Positions 1-8,543 of a stretch of 35,395 nt of DNA are shown piece after piece. Every line of letters begins with the position of its first letter. Positions within the stretch are counted from its first letter, which is position 1. Under the pieces are notes generated by a model. It had not been told where the DNA came from. It saw only the letters and a list, made by a program, of their open reading frames with translations, and did not search any database. The DNA is from an uncultured Acidobacteriia bacterium (GTDB lineage Bacteria > Acidobacteriota > Terriglobia > Bryobacterales > Bryobacteraceae), in NCBI GenBank assembly GCA_903923395.1, contig CAIXXM010000075.1, positions 1-35,395 of the forward strand. Direction: 5' to 3'. A program made the translations under genes and the position numbers.

Positions 1-75
1 CAAGCTGCGACATGAGCCTCACGGTGAACGGGAACCTGTTCACCTGCGCCAGCGACAACGGCACCCAGCCTTTGA

Positions 76-528
76 TCAGCCGAGGCAGCAGCGCCGGCAC
101 CCGCCGCACCTTACACACCCAAGGTATTCAACGCTGAAGAGTTCGCTCTGATTTCGCGCATTGCGGAACTTATTATTCCCCAGACCGATACGCCAGGAGC
201 CATAGCGGCAGGGGTTCCGCAATATATTGATGAAGCCGCCGGACGGAACCGGGACTTACTCAAGACTCTGCGCGAGGGACTTACTCTGTTGCAGACGGCA
301 AAATTCGCCGCGATGCCAGAGAAAGGCCAGATTGCCATGCTGACTCCCTGGAGCGAAGCGGCGGATAAGGGACAAATCAGGACCGCCGGAGACCGTTTTT
401 TCCGCACTGTGAAGAATCTCACAGCGGACGGCTATTACACGTCCTATGCGGGATTAGTGACGGAACTCGGCTACCAGGGCGGACAGGCGCTTGCCGCATT
501 TCCCTCATGCGAATCGCCCGGAAAATAG
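76..528 (+). CDS. Gluconate 2-dehydrogenase subunit 3-like protein, 5' end damaged or partial
   Basis: The frame contains the typical beginning of the gluconate 2-dehydrogenase subunit 3 family: an Ala/Pro linker, then FNAEEFALISRIAELIIPQT followed by DTPGA. Family members are small, usually Tat-exported partners of GMC-type flavoprotein dehydrogenases in the periplasm. No ATG, GTG or TTG lies in this frame between the in-frame TGA at 73-75 and the conserved block, so the N-terminus cannot be read as it stands. Another frame (positions 3-110) is open to the window edge and has very GC-rich third positions, which suggests that the real 5' end runs in that frame and a single-base shift joins the two. 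Whether this is a sequencing indel or a real lesion cannot be told. No GMC partner is visible downstream; it may lie before the window. The family call is fairly safe, the start is not. Confidence 0.6.
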   Translation, partial: SAEAAAPAPAAPYTPKVFNAEEFALISRIAELIIPQTDTPGAIAAGVPQYIDEAAGRNRDLLKTLREGLTLLQTAKFAAMPEKGQIAMLTPWSEAADKGQIRTAGDRFFRTVKNLTADGYYTSYAGLVTELGYQGGQALAAFPSCESPGK

Positions 529-570
529 GCCTGTTTTCCACGAACACCGGAATTCTGTTATTCTCGCGCC

Positions 571-2421
571 ATGCGATTATTTCGAATTGCTGCGATTGCG
601 GTGACGCTCACCCGCTTCGCAGCTGCGGATTTAACCCCGGACCAGAAAACCTCCGACTTCATGCAACTGGCGGCGCAATATGCCAAGAACTATGCGCCCT
701 ATGAATTGAAGCGTGACGTCTTCGGGTTTGACCTCTACAACATCACACCGTGGCTGACCCAGGTGAAGCTTTCGAAGAGCGATCTGGAATTTTACGATAT
801 CTGCACAAAATATGTGGCAAGCCTGCAGGACAGCCATGATGAGTTCACCATCCCGTCTTTCTTCGACGCCTGGCTGCACTTTGACGGGGACATCTACGAC
901 GGCAAGTTTCTCATCGATTACATTGACCGGAGCTATCTCTCCCGCACCAAGTTCCCTTTCACCACCGGTGACGAGTTAGTCTCGGTCGATGGTGTGGCCG
1001 TCGCGGATCTCATCCAGAGGTTTCAACCCTATGCCGTGAACGGCTCGAGCAACCCAGTGAGCCGCAACCGGCTGGCCGCAGCCACCATCACGGAACGCCA
1101 GCAACAGTGGTATCCCCTGTCTCCTCAAATTGGTGCCACAGCGGCCGTGACCGTGAAACTGGCCGCCACCGGAGCAACCAACACCTACAACGTACCCTGG
1201 GACACCATCGGAACTCCGGTAACCACGGCGGGAATTCTGCTGTCTCCGCAACTCCGTCTCCACACCGAACTCGCGCCGCACCGGATTCCCAGACCAACTC
1301 CGCTGCCCGGCCCGACTTTCTATCGGAAAGGATCGGACAGTGACAACCCTGAATACACCAACCCATGGGGCGTCCGCACGGCTTCCGATGCGCCAGCTGA
1401 CGTTCCCGATCTGAAGCCTGCTTACACCAAGACGCTGACCGCGCTGAGCTACGGAGCGGCGCTGAAGCCAGCCACCGCCTTCACCAATGTCAGCGGACTG
1501 TTCCCGTTCAGCAACATCTTTCCGAACTGGAATCCCCCGAATGATTTCGTCATCCGTCTCGGCTTGAAGGTCTCGGACTATTTCCTTTCCGGTACATTTG
1601 GCGTGGGAACGTCCAAGGTGGGCTATATCCGGATTCCGACCATGGAGCCTACAAGCGAAACCGCGGCTCTCAAGCAGTTCGTAGCAGAGATCACTTACTT
1701 CCAGGCCAACACCGATGGACTGGTGATCGATGTGATGGCGAATGGCGGCGGCGACGGGTGCTACAGCCAGACGCTGGTCCAATATCTGACAACAAAAACC
1801 ACGCGCGCCCTGGCCGCGGAGATCCGGGCAACACTCAACTGGCAGTTATCCTTCGATGAAGATATCTATTCCGCGCAGCTTGGTGGAGCGCCGAATTACT
1901 ATGTCCAGTTGCTGCAGGCCTATGAGAACGATATCAAGACGGCGCTGACGCAAAACCGCGCACGCACCGGCAGCGAACCCATGTGCGGTGTCTCCTTCGA
2001 TCTTCCCCCGGCAATGGATTCGAAAGGCAATCTGCTCAGTTATACGAAGCCAATCCTGCTGCTGACCGATAACTTCACACTCTCGGCGGCTGAACTCTTC
2101 ACGATGATGCTGCAGGATGCCAAACGCGTCACCGTATTTGGAACGCGCACGGACGGCGGCGGCGGCAATGTGGTGGATTTCCTCAATGCCACAGCTTACT
2201 CGGAAGGCAACATACGCATCACCGAAAGCATCATCACCCGCGCTGCTCCAGTGCAGGTGCCGGGCTTCCCGCTGCTGAATTACTATGACGGCGTCGGGAT
2301 TCAGCCTGACATCGTGCAGGACTACATGACCGCGGATAACCTCGCCAACGGCGGGGCCACGTTTGTGAAAGCCTTCAGCAGTGCCATCGGCGGCCTGATC
2401 ACGAAAGCCAAGGGCCAGTAA
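571..2421 (+). CDS. Exported S41-family peptidase (tail-specific protease type)
   Basis: This 616-residue protein starts with a short hydrophobic leader (MRLFRIAAIAVTLTRFAAAD), so export is likely. The middle carries a PDZ-like stretch (GDELVSVDGVAVADLIQRF). The C-terminal half is a TSPc/S41 domain: GYIRIPTMEP, then GLVIDVMANGGGDG, then LLLTDNFTLSAAELF. The Ser of TLSAAE is the expected nucleophile. The Lys of CtpA-type enzymes is not evident after GTRTDGGGGN, so a tricorn-like Ser/His arrangement is more likely. The usual role is proteolysis of periplasmic or imported peptides; the substrate is unknown. The ATG at 571 is 42 bases after the previous stop and has no strong Shine-Dalgarno sequence. 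The C-terminus (GIQPDIVQDY) matches the closing segment of S41 enzymes. Confidence 0.8.
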   Translation: MRLFRIAAIAVTLTRFAAADLTPDQKTSDFMQLAAQYAKNYAPYELKRDVFGFDLYNITPWLTQVKLSKSDLEFYDICTKYVASLQDSHDEFTIPSFFDAWLHFDGDIYDGKFLIDYIDRSYLSRTKFPFTTGDELVSVDGVAVADLIQRFQPYAVNGSSNPVSRNRLAAATITERQQQWYPLSPQIGATAAVTVKLAATGATNTYNVPWDTIGTPVTTAGILLSPQLRLHTELAPHRIPRPTPLPGPTFYRKGSDSDNPEYTNPWGVRTASDAPADVPDLKPAYTKTLTALSYGAALKPATAFTNVSGLFPFSNIFPNWNPPNDFVIRLGLKVSDYFLSGTFGVGTSKVGYIRIPTMEPTSETAALKQFVAEITYFQANTDGLVIDVMANGGGDGCYSQTLVQYLTTKTTRALAAEIRATLNWQLSFDEDIYSAQLGGAPNYYVQLLQAYENDIKTALTQNRARTGSEPMCGVSFDLPPAMDSKGNLLSYTKPILLLTDNFTLSAAELFTMMLQDAKRVTVFGTRTDGGGGNVVDFLNATAYSEGNIRITESIITRAAPVQVPGFPLLNYYDGVGIQPDIVQDYMTADNLANGGATFVKAFSSAIGGLITKAKGQ

Positions 2422-2476
2422 CAACCAGTGGTGCGGGCGCTTGCTTTATCCAGCGGCGCCCGCTACTCTGACGCTG

Positions 2477-3823
2477 ATGAACCGGCGTCATTTCCTCTCC
2501 CTGCTGCCCGCTGGCGCTCTGACTCTCCGGGCACAAACCCCTCCGAAAATCTTGATTGCGGGCGCTGGCCTGGCCGGTCTCTGCTCTGCTTATGAACTCT
2601 CCCGGCAGGGCTTTCCAGTGACCGTGGTGGAGGCGCGCAACCGTCCCGGCGGCCGCGTGGAAACCTTGCGCGCGCCTTTTAGCGGAGGACTTTATGCCGA
2701 GGCCGGTGCCGCGCGGATTCCTGACACACACTACCTGACCCTCTACTATGCACGCCAGTTCGGCCTGCCACTGGAGCCCTTTGAGCAGCCCGGCATGCAT
2801 CCGGTGAGTTACATGAACGGGCAACGTGTGGACCCCGCGAAATCCGATGAGCTCTCCGCAAAGTTCTATGACCCGGTGGTGGAAACACTCGGTCAACTGC
2901 CACTGGCTGGCAAATTCCCCGCTTCCCTCACGACTTATGACAAAGTCACCCTGGGCAAAGCCCTGGCAGCCAAAGGGGCAACACCGGAACAGATCAAGTT
3001 GATGTTACTGGGTTTTGACCCCGCTCACGGGTCCGCCGCGTGGTGGTTGCAGGAGGATATGGGGCTTTACCGCAAGAGCACTCTGCAGAGGGTTGTCGGC
3101 GGGAATGACAAGATCCCCTACGCCTTCGCCGAACGGATCAAGAACAACATCCTCTATGAGACCTTCGTCCGCGACGTGGAGCAGGATGAGAAGGGCGTCC
3201 GGATGATGGTGGAGGGCAAACAGGGCCGGCGCGTCCTGACAGGCGACCGTCTCATCATGGCGCTGCCGTTTACGATGGCGAAGTCCGTGATGAAGTCGGC
3301 GAAACTCTCCGCCGCAAAGCAGCAGTTAATGGAGCAGCAAGCCTATGATGCCGTGGTCAAGGTCTTCCTGCAAACCAGTTCGCGTTTCTGGTTGAAGCAG
3401 AAGCTTTCCGGCTTCGCGAATACGGACCTTCCCATTCAGCGGCTATGGGCCGGGACCGTGAATCCGGCCGTGCAAAAAGGACTCATCCATAGCTATCTCA
3501 TGGGGCAGGACGCGCTGCGGCTGGAGAAGCTCAATGAAAAAGTGCAGTTGGAGGAGACGCTGCGCTACGGCTCGAAAGTCTTTCCGGAACTGGCCACTGC
3601 ATACGAGCGCGGGACCGCCAAGGCCTGGCATGCTGATCCCTTCCAACTGGGCGCTTTCGCACAATTCAACCCCGGCGACATGGCCCGCCAGCTTCCGTTG
3701 AACGGCAAAATGGAGGGCAGAATCCACTTCGCCGGCGAGCATACATCGAATTGGACGGCCTGGATGCAGGGCGCTTTGGAGAGCGCTCACCGCGTGGTCT
3801 ACGAAATCAACTCGCGTTTGTGA
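2477..3823 (+). CDS. Exported FAD-dependent amine oxidase-like protein
   Basis: A 448-residue flavoprotein of the flavin monoamine oxidase/phytoene desaturase fold. The dinucleotide motif is ILIAGAGLAGLCSAYELSRQ (about residues 25-44), followed by VVEARNRPGGRVETL. The C-terminal FAD-contact motif is GRIHFAGEHTSNWTAWMQGA, as in monoamine oxidases. I chose the ATG at 2477 because it gives a twin-arginine leader (MNRRHFLSLLPAGALTLRAQ); a TTG at 2441 would add 12 unlikely residues. Export through Tat fits a protein that folds with FAD in the cytoplasm. The expected reaction is oxidative deamination of an amine or amino acid with release of peroxide, but the substrate cannot be read from the sequence. 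It lies between an exported peptidase and an exported oxidoreductase on the same strand, so a shared peptide or amino-sugar scavenging role is possible. Confidence 0.8.
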   Translation: MNRRHFLSLLPAGALTLRAQTPPKILIAGAGLAGLCSAYELSRQGFPVTVVEARNRPGGRVETLRAPFSGGLYAEAGAARIPDTHYLTLYYARQFGLPLEPFEQPGMHPVSYMNGQRVDPAKSDELSAKFYDPVVETLGQLPLAGKFPASLTTYDKVTLGKALAAKGATPEQIKLMLLGFDPAHGSAAWWLQEDMGLYRKSTLQRVVGGNDKIPYAFAERIKNNILYETFVRDVEQDEKGVRMMVEGKQGRRVLTGDRLIMALPFTMAKSVMKSAKLSAAKQQLMEQQAYDAVVKVFLQTSSRFWLKQKLSGFANTDLPIQRLWAGTVNPAVQKGLIHSYLMGQDALRLEKLNEKVQLEETLRYGSKVFPELATAYERGTAKAWHADPFQLGAFAQFNPGDMARQLPLNGKMEGRIHFAGEHTSNWTAWMQGALESAHRVVYEINSRL

Positions 3824-3849
3824 TAAGTTGTCCGAAGGTCAAACAAATC

Positions 3850-5064
3850 ATGTCCACCACCCGCCGCGAAATTATTTCCGCCTCAGCGCTGACGGCGCTT
3901 TCCTACTCCCGGGTCATGGGAGCAAACGACCGCGTTCAGATGGGTCTCATCGGCTGCGGTGACCGCGGCACCCATGTCATGCAACTTTTCCAGGCCAGCC
4001 AGCGCGTGGATGTGGTTGCACTTTGCGATGTTTACCCCGCGAAGATTGACGATGCGAAGACAAAGTCCAAGGCTTCCTCCGCGAAGGCTTACCACGAACA
4101 CCAGGAACTCATCGCAAATAAGAGCGTGGACGTGACCTTGATCGCCACGCCGGATCACTGGCATTCCACGGTTGCCATTGATGCGCTGAATGCCAAGAAA
4201 GACGTCTATGTGGAAAAGCCGCTCACGCTGAAGATCGAAGAAGGTCCGGCGATCGTGAAGGCGGCCCGCGTGAATGAGCGGATTTGCCAGGTCGGTATGC
4301 AGCAGCGCAGCGGACGCCATTATCTGCAGGCCAAGGCGGAGTATCTGGATTCGGGCAAGCTCGGCAAGGTGCCTTTGTGCCGGACCTGGTGGCATGGCAA
4401 TGGGTATCACCTGCGCAAGGCCCCGGCCTCTTTGCAGACCAAGCCTTCGAACCTCGATTGGTCGCGCTTTCTGGGTCCGGTGAAGTGGCGGGATTATGAT
4501 CCGCAGCAGTATTTCAACTGGCGCGCCTATCTGGATTTCGGCGGCGGTCAGGTGACGGATCTTTTCACACACTGGATCGACGTGGTCCATATGTTCATGG
4601 GGCAGGATACGCCGGTTTCGGCTTCAGCTTCAGGCGGCGTTTATGCGTATAAGGACGGCCGCACGGCGCCGGATACGATCAACGTGCTGCTCGAATATCC
4701 CACACAGTTCACGGCAACGTTTGAGGCTACGCTGGTGCCGGGTATTACCGGCGCGGGCATTGAATTCTGCGGGACGGAAGGCAAGCTGTGGATTGACCGC
4801 AGCCGCTATGAGTTCACGCCCAAGGGCCGCGGGGCAACCCCTGTGGTGGTACCGGCGGAACCGGGCACACCGCCGCTGAATGACTCACTCACACAGTCTC
4901 ACGTGAATAACTTCCTCGATTGCGTGAAGAGCCGGAAGTTACCGAACGGGGATGTCCTGATTGGTCACCGGTCGGCGCAGGCTTCGCATCTGGGTAATAT
5001 CGCGTATATGCAGAAGCGGAAGATCGACTTCGACCCGCAGCGGGAAGAAATCCTGCCGTTTTAG
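3850..5064 (+). CDS. Tat-exported Gfo/Idh/MocA family oxidoreductase
   Basis: A 404-residue NAD(P)-dependent dehydrogenase-like protein. The leader MSTTRREIISASALTALS has a twin-arginine pair, followed by the Rossmann motif MGLIGCGDRGTHVMQ, the DHWHS segment and the family EKP motif (DVYVEKPLTLK). Tat-exported members in acidobacteria and Bacteroidetes include enzymes that use NAD as a bound cofactor, such as GH109-type glycosidases, so dehydrogenase activity is not certain. The ATG at 3850 is the first good start; longer forms run back into the previous gene. It ends at a strong bidirectional hairpin, and a second member of the family is encoded about 1.3 kb away at 6368-7642. Confidence 0.85.
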   Translation: MSTTRREIISASALTALSYSRVMGANDRVQMGLIGCGDRGTHVMQLFQASQRVDVVALCDVYPAKIDDAKTKSKASSAKAYHEHQELIANKSVDVTLIATPDHWHSTVAIDALNAKKDVYVEKPLTLKIEEGPAIVKAARVNERICQVGMQQRSGRHYLQAKAEYLDSGKLGKVPLCRTWWHGNGYHLRKAPASLQTKPSNLDWSRFLGPVKWRDYDPQQYFNWRAYLDFGGGQVTDLFTHWIDVVHMFMGQDTPVSASASGGVYAYKDGRTAPDTINVLLEYPTQFTATFEATLVPGITGAGIEFCGTEGKLWIDRSRYEFTPKGRGATPVVVPAEPGTPPLNDSLTQSHVNNFLDCVKSRKLPNGDVLIGHRSAQASHLGNIAYMQKRKIDFDPQREEILPF

Positions 5065-5084
5065 TGGCAGCCAGATGATAAGAC

Positions 5085-5124
5085 AACGGCCAGCGCTTCC
5101 CTTCCCGGGGTCGCGCTGGCCGTT
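5085..5124. terminator. Bidirectional hairpin between convergent genes
   Basis: Perfect 12-bp inverted repeat AACGGCCAGCGC / GCGCTGGCCGTT (5085-5096 and 5113-5124) with a 16-base loop. It fills the gap between the stops at 5064 (+) and 5125 (-). The flanking T/A runs are short, so termination may be less than fully intrinsic. Confidence 0.75.
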
Positions 5125-6375
5125 CTAGTATTCGCGCTCCACGCCGTTATTCCAGTACTTATACATCTCCGCGGCGCTTGGCACCTTCACCGGACGTACC
5201 AGCCGGAAACCCAGCCACTGCGCATCGGTCAGATACCAGATACTTTTCGGCAACTGCGGGTCCTGCTGCTTCCAACTGGCATCGGAAGGCACGCGGGCAC
5301 TGCAGCGGCACCCTTCGGGCGGATCATTCCAACTGCCACCGCGAACGGCGTGCGGATATGGCTTGGTCGCCTGCACCCAGGGCGAATCGACCACGCCGGC
5401 AGCGGCGGGATAAGGCCCATATTGATCCAGCGTCCACTCCATCACGTTGCCTAACATATCGAAGAGCCCGAACGGGTTTGCTTTCTTCGAAGCAACCTTC
5501 TGGTACTTACCGTTTGCGTTATCTCCGAACCAGGCGACTTCGGCCAGGTTGGCCGGTTCGCCGGAAGTGCCCGCTTTACAGGCATATTCCCACTCGGCTT
5601 CCGTCGGCAGCCGGTAGAATTCACCCGTCTTCGCGCTCAGCCATTCGGCGTACTTATTGGCAGCGTGCTGGGTCATGCTAATGGCCGGGAAGCTGGTGAT
5701 GCCCATGCCGAAACTCATCTCCACATAGGGGCGTGTGGGACGGCTGATGGCATCGATAGCTCCATCCGCACCCAGCACTTCTCCGGCCTGCTTCGAGAAC
5801 ATAAAGAGCCGGTACTCATCCCAGGTCACTTCATGCGCCATCATCCAGAAGGGCTGAACGCGCACGCGCCGCACAGGCTCTTCATCTTTCCGTCCCGCGG
5901 TGCCCATGGAGAACTCTCCACCGGGAATCGCAGCCATTTCATAACTTATAGTGGTCCCGGGAATCGTCTTCTTATATGCTTCGAACTTACCGGAGAGCTG
6001 AATCCGCTTGGCGATCTCTTCGGCCAGCGCGAGATCATCTTTCTTCTTCGAGTTCGTACCCAGGACCACACCGGCGGGCCAGGGAGCATCGGCGCTGACC
6101 CAGGCCTTGAGATTCGCCGCATCCAGCTTTGGCCCGTTGGGCGGCATGGCACCGGATTCCACCACATCCAACACTGCGGCCGGCCCTGCTTGTTGAAAGG
6201 CAGCCGCGGAATCCAGGCGCACGCCTGAAGCCTGTTTGGTTGCCCCGTGACAGCTGATGCAGTTGGCTTCGAGCAGCGGGCGGATATCTTTGTTGAAATC
6301 CGCCCCAAAGCTCAAAGAGCCCCAAAGAAACACAGATAGACACAGATAGAAAGTCTGTGGTCTGGAGTTAGACAA
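5125..6375 (-). CDS. Cytochrome c (PSC1-like)-SUMF1 fusion protein, exported
   Basis: A 416-residue protein with two parts. The N-terminal third, after a hydrophobic leader, is a planctomycete-type cytochrome c segment: FNKDIRPLLEANCISCHG with a CxxCH haem site, then a distal Met candidate in SGAMPPNGPKL. From about residue 150 it is a SUMF1/formylglycine-enzyme fold: MAAIPGGEFSMGTAGRKDEE, YRLPTEAEWEYACKAGTSG, GLFDMLGNVMEWTLDQYG, AVRGGSWND. The stretch after GGSW (NDPPEGCRCSARV) lacks the paired cysteines expected of a true formylglycine-generating enzyme, so a binding or other catalytic role is more likely than sulfatase activation. The only start giving a full leader is TTG at 6375, which overlaps the upstream gene by 8 bases; GGGGGTGAAGAAG lies just before it. 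A GTG inside the leader is an alternative. Confidence 0.75.
   Translation of the reverse strand: MSNSRPQTFYLCLSVFLWGSLSFGADFNKDIRPLLEANCISCHGATKQASGVRLDSAAAFQQAGPAAVLDVVESGAMPPNGPKLDAANLKAWVSADAPWPAGVVLGTNSKKKDDLALAEEIAKRIQLSGKFEAYKKTIPGTTISYEMAAIPGGEFSMGTAGRKDEEPVRRVRVQPFWMMAHEVTWDEYRLFMFSKQAGEVLGADGAIDAISRPTRPYVEMSFGMGITSFPAISMTQHAANKYAEWLSAKTGEFYRLPTEAEWEYACKAGTSGEPANLAEVAWFGDNANGKYQKVASKKANPFGLFDMLGNVMEWTLDQYGPYPAAAGVVDSPWVQATKPYPHAVRGGSWNDPPEGCRCSARVPSDASWKQQDPQLPKSIWYLTDAQWLGFRLVRPVKVPSAAEMYKYWNNGVEREY
6331..6350. repeat. Tandem 10-mer CACAGATAGA x2
   Basis: Two perfect copies of CACAGATAGA in direct tandem, followed by AAGTCTGTGG, which pairs partly with them. The repeat lies within the sequence that encodes the signal peptide of the cytochrome/SUMF1 gene (residues around FYLCLSVFL). 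Confidence 0.7.
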
Positions 6376-7642
6376 ACTTCTTCACCCCCGGCAGCGGCAT
6401 AACTTGCGGCGGCAGACTTCCACCCCACTCCAGGTGATCCGGGAAGATCTTTTCCTGCGAGTTCAACGCTTCATCCCAAGTGATCTGCTGGCCGCTATAG
6501 GCAGCCATGCGGCCCATCATGGCGAGCATGGTGCTGGTGGCCATGCGCTCACCGTCATTGATGATCTTGCCCTTGCGGATCGCGGCAAACAGCGCGTCGT
6601 GCTCGGCCTGATACATGTCATACTTCTGGCCGGTGAAGGTCCACTTGGTCTGCCCTTCAATGCGGGGTTGCGGACCGCGTCCGATGGTACAGGTACCCTT
6701 GTCGCCGATGATGTAATCGGCGTTCTCGTTGTAGCAACCTTCAATCTGCCGGTTCGCCAGGAACGCGCGGATGTTACCGGGATAGAGGTAGTTCACTTCG
6801 AAGTGATCGAAGATATTGCCGCCTTCGGCGGGGATCTGGCGCCCGCCAACGCCCACGCAGCTGATCGGCGGCTTGTCTTTCATGGCCCAGGCGATCTTAT
6901 CGGCGGAGTGCACGGCCTGTTCGACGATGCTGTCCCCGCAGAGCCACTGGAAGTTATACCAGTTGCGGATCTGCCATTCGACATCACTCATTCCCGCGGG
7001 ACGCGTGGACGCCGGGGGCATCGGCTTCACGGGACTGGTGTAGTAAGTCGCGTAATACGCCATGATGTTGCCGATGGCGCCGCTGTGGATCTGGTCAAAC
7101 GTGGCCATGATGTGGTTCGCATACCGCCAGCAGAAGCCAGCCACCAGATTCAGGTTCTTCGCCTTCGCCATCTTGACGGTTTCGAGCACGCTGCGCACAC
7201 CCGGCGCATCCACAGCGATGGGCTTTTCGCAGAACACATGCTTGCCTGCCTCAATCACGGCGCGCAGGTGCGTGGGGCGGAAGCCCGGAGGCGTGGCGAG
7301 CAGCACCACATCGACATCACTGTGGATCAGCTTCTGAAAGGCATCCAGCCCAACAAACTGGTTGACCTTGGCCACTTTGACCTTGGCATCGGCCTTGTCT
7401 TTGGATGCCTTCCGCAAGGTGTCGAGGCTCTCATCGATCCGGCCCTGGTCAATATCCGCCACCGCGGTGAGGACCGTGTAGTCATCGGCCTTCAGCGCCT
7501 GGGCGGCGGCACCGGTGCCACGTCCGCCGCAGCCAACCAGGCCAACCTTGATGGCATCTCCTGCGGCGCCGCTCACCACAGCGGGGAAGGCGCTCACCAG
7601 GGCGCCGGCTTTCAGCAAATCTCTGCGCGATGAAAAATCCAT
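6368..7642 (-). CDS. Tat-exported Gfo/Idh/MocA family oxidoreductase
   Basis: A 424-residue protein starting at the ATG at 7642 (MDFSSRRDLLKAGALVSAFP), a clear twin-arginine leader. The Rossmann motif is IKVGLVGCGGRGTGAAAQAL, the family motif is KHVFCEKPIAVDAPG, and a second conserved stretch is WYNFQWLCGDSIVEQAVHSA. The last part ends in a C-terminal extension (EWGGSLPPQVMPLPGVKKFV), common in Tat-exported members from planctomycetes and acidobacteria. The frame stays open upstream to 7975 without a start as good. It is divergent from the sugar isomerase-like gene (34 bases between starts) and overlaps the cytochrome/SUMF1 gene by 8 bases, so the latter two are probably co-transcribed. Likely role: oxidation or reduction of a sugar or cyclitol outside the cytoplasm; the substrate is not identifiable. 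Confidence 0.85.
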   Translation of the reverse strand: MDFSSRRDLLKAGALVSAFPAVVSGAAGDAIKVGLVGCGGRGTGAAAQALKADDYTVLTAVADIDQGRIDESLDTLRKASKDKADAKVKVAKVNQFVGLDAFQKLIHSDVDVVLLATPPGFRPTHLRAVIEAGKHVFCEKPIAVDAPGVRSVLETVKMAKAKNLNLVAGFCWRYANHIMATFDQIHSGAIGNIMAYYATYYTSPVKPMPPASTRPAGMSDVEWQIRNWYNFQWLCGDSIVEQAVHSADKIAWAMKDKPPISCVGVGGRQIPAEGGNIFDHFEVNYLYPGNIRAFLANRQIEGCYNENADYIIGDKGTCTIGRGPQPRIEGQTKWTFTGQKYDMYQAEHDALFAAIRKGKIINDGERMATSTMLAMMGRMAAYSGQQITWDEALNSQEKIFPDHLEWGGSLPPQVMPLPGVKKFV

Positions 7643-7676
7643 GAGTAACAGCTTATCGGATATGATGGCTTCCGGT

Positions 7677-8543
7677 ATGCACACCCGCAGACAATTTCTC
7701 GCAACCGCCGCCGCACTGCCCTTCGCGGCCACCGCAGCCCAGCGGAAAATCCGCAAGGCCATCATGTACGCCACCATTTCCATGGAGGGCTCAAGCGTCC
7801 TGCAGAAGTTCCAGGCCGTGAAAGCCGCGGGCTTCGATGGCGTGGAGCCCATGAGCCATATGAGCCAGTCTGAGGTGCTCGACGCGCTGCATGCCACCGG
7901 ACTGCAAGCCGCCAGCGTCTGCGGCTCCCTGCACTGGAAGAACCCTCTGTCCGATCCCTCTGCCGAAGTGCGCAAGACGGGCCTCGAAGCCCTGCTGCAA
8001 ACGCTGCGCGACGCGAAAGCTTACGGCGCCAGTTCGGTGCTGCTGGTCCCGGCGGTGGTCAACAAGAATGTCTCGTATGAAGAGGCCTGGACACGCTCCC
8101 AGGCGGAGATCCGCAAAGCTCTCCCGCTGGCCAAGGAACTCGGCGTGAAGATCGCCGTCGAGAATGTTTGGAACTTCTTCCTGCTGAGCCCGCTCGAAGC
8201 AAAACGCTACATTGACGAGTTCGAGAGCGCCTATATCGGCTGGCACCTGGACCTGGGCAACGTGGTCAATTACGGCTGGCCGGAACAATGGGTCCACATT
8301 CTGGGCAAGCGCGTGCTGAAGTTGCACATCAAGGAATACAGCCGGGCGAAGCGCGATAAAACAGGCCCCTATTCCGGCTTCAATGTGGGCTTCCTGGAAG
8401 GCGATAACAACTGGCCTGTGGTGATGAAGGCCCTGGACGATATCGGTTACCAGGGCTGGGGAATCGCCGAGCAACCCGGGGCGAACAGTCCTGAAGGACT
8501 CAAGATGCTCGCCACTGGCATGGATAAGATCTTCGCGAGTTAG
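7677..8543 (+). CDS. Sugar phosphate isomerase/epimerase-like TIM barrel, Tat leader
   Basis: A 288-residue protein of the xylose isomerase-like TIM-barrel family (AP endonuclease 2 fold). The leader MHTRRQFLATAAALPFAATA carries a twin-arginine motif. Metal-ligand positions of the family are visible: Glu in KIAVENVWNFF, Asp and His in GWHLDLGNVVNYG, His in LKLHIKEYS and the last Glu in GWGIAEQPG. I chose the ATG at 7677 because it puts the RR motif at residues 4-5; ATGs at 7641, 7662 and 7665 are in frame. Divergent from a Gfo/Idh/MocA gene, a pairing common in inositol and keto-sugar pathways (IolE/IolI type), which suggests that the two act on the same sugar. The specific reaction is not known. 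Confidence 0.8.
   Translation: MHTRRQFLATAAALPFAATAAQRKIRKAIMYATISMEGSSVLQKFQAVKAAGFDGVEPMSHMSQSEVLDALHATGLQAASVCGSLHWKNPLSDPSAEVRKTGLEALLQTLRDAKAYGASSVLLVPAVVNKNVSYEEAWTRSQAEIRKALPLAKELGVKIAVENVWNFFLLSPLEAKRYIDEFESAYIGWHLDLGNVVNYGWPEQWVHILGKRVLKLHIKEYSRAKRDKTGPYSGFNVGFLEGDNNWPVVMKALDDIGYQGWGIAEQPGANSPEGLKMLATGMDKIFAS

Noticed and set aside
5125-6375. True formylglycine-generating enzyme (sulfatase activator)
   Set aside because: The catalytic Cys pair expected near the C-terminal GGSW segment is not present and no sulfatase gene is nearby.
6404-7633. Long open frame on the plus strand (about 409 codons)
   Set aside because: Antisense to the second Gfo/Idh/MocA gene; rich in His and Val with no family match, typical of a shadow frame.
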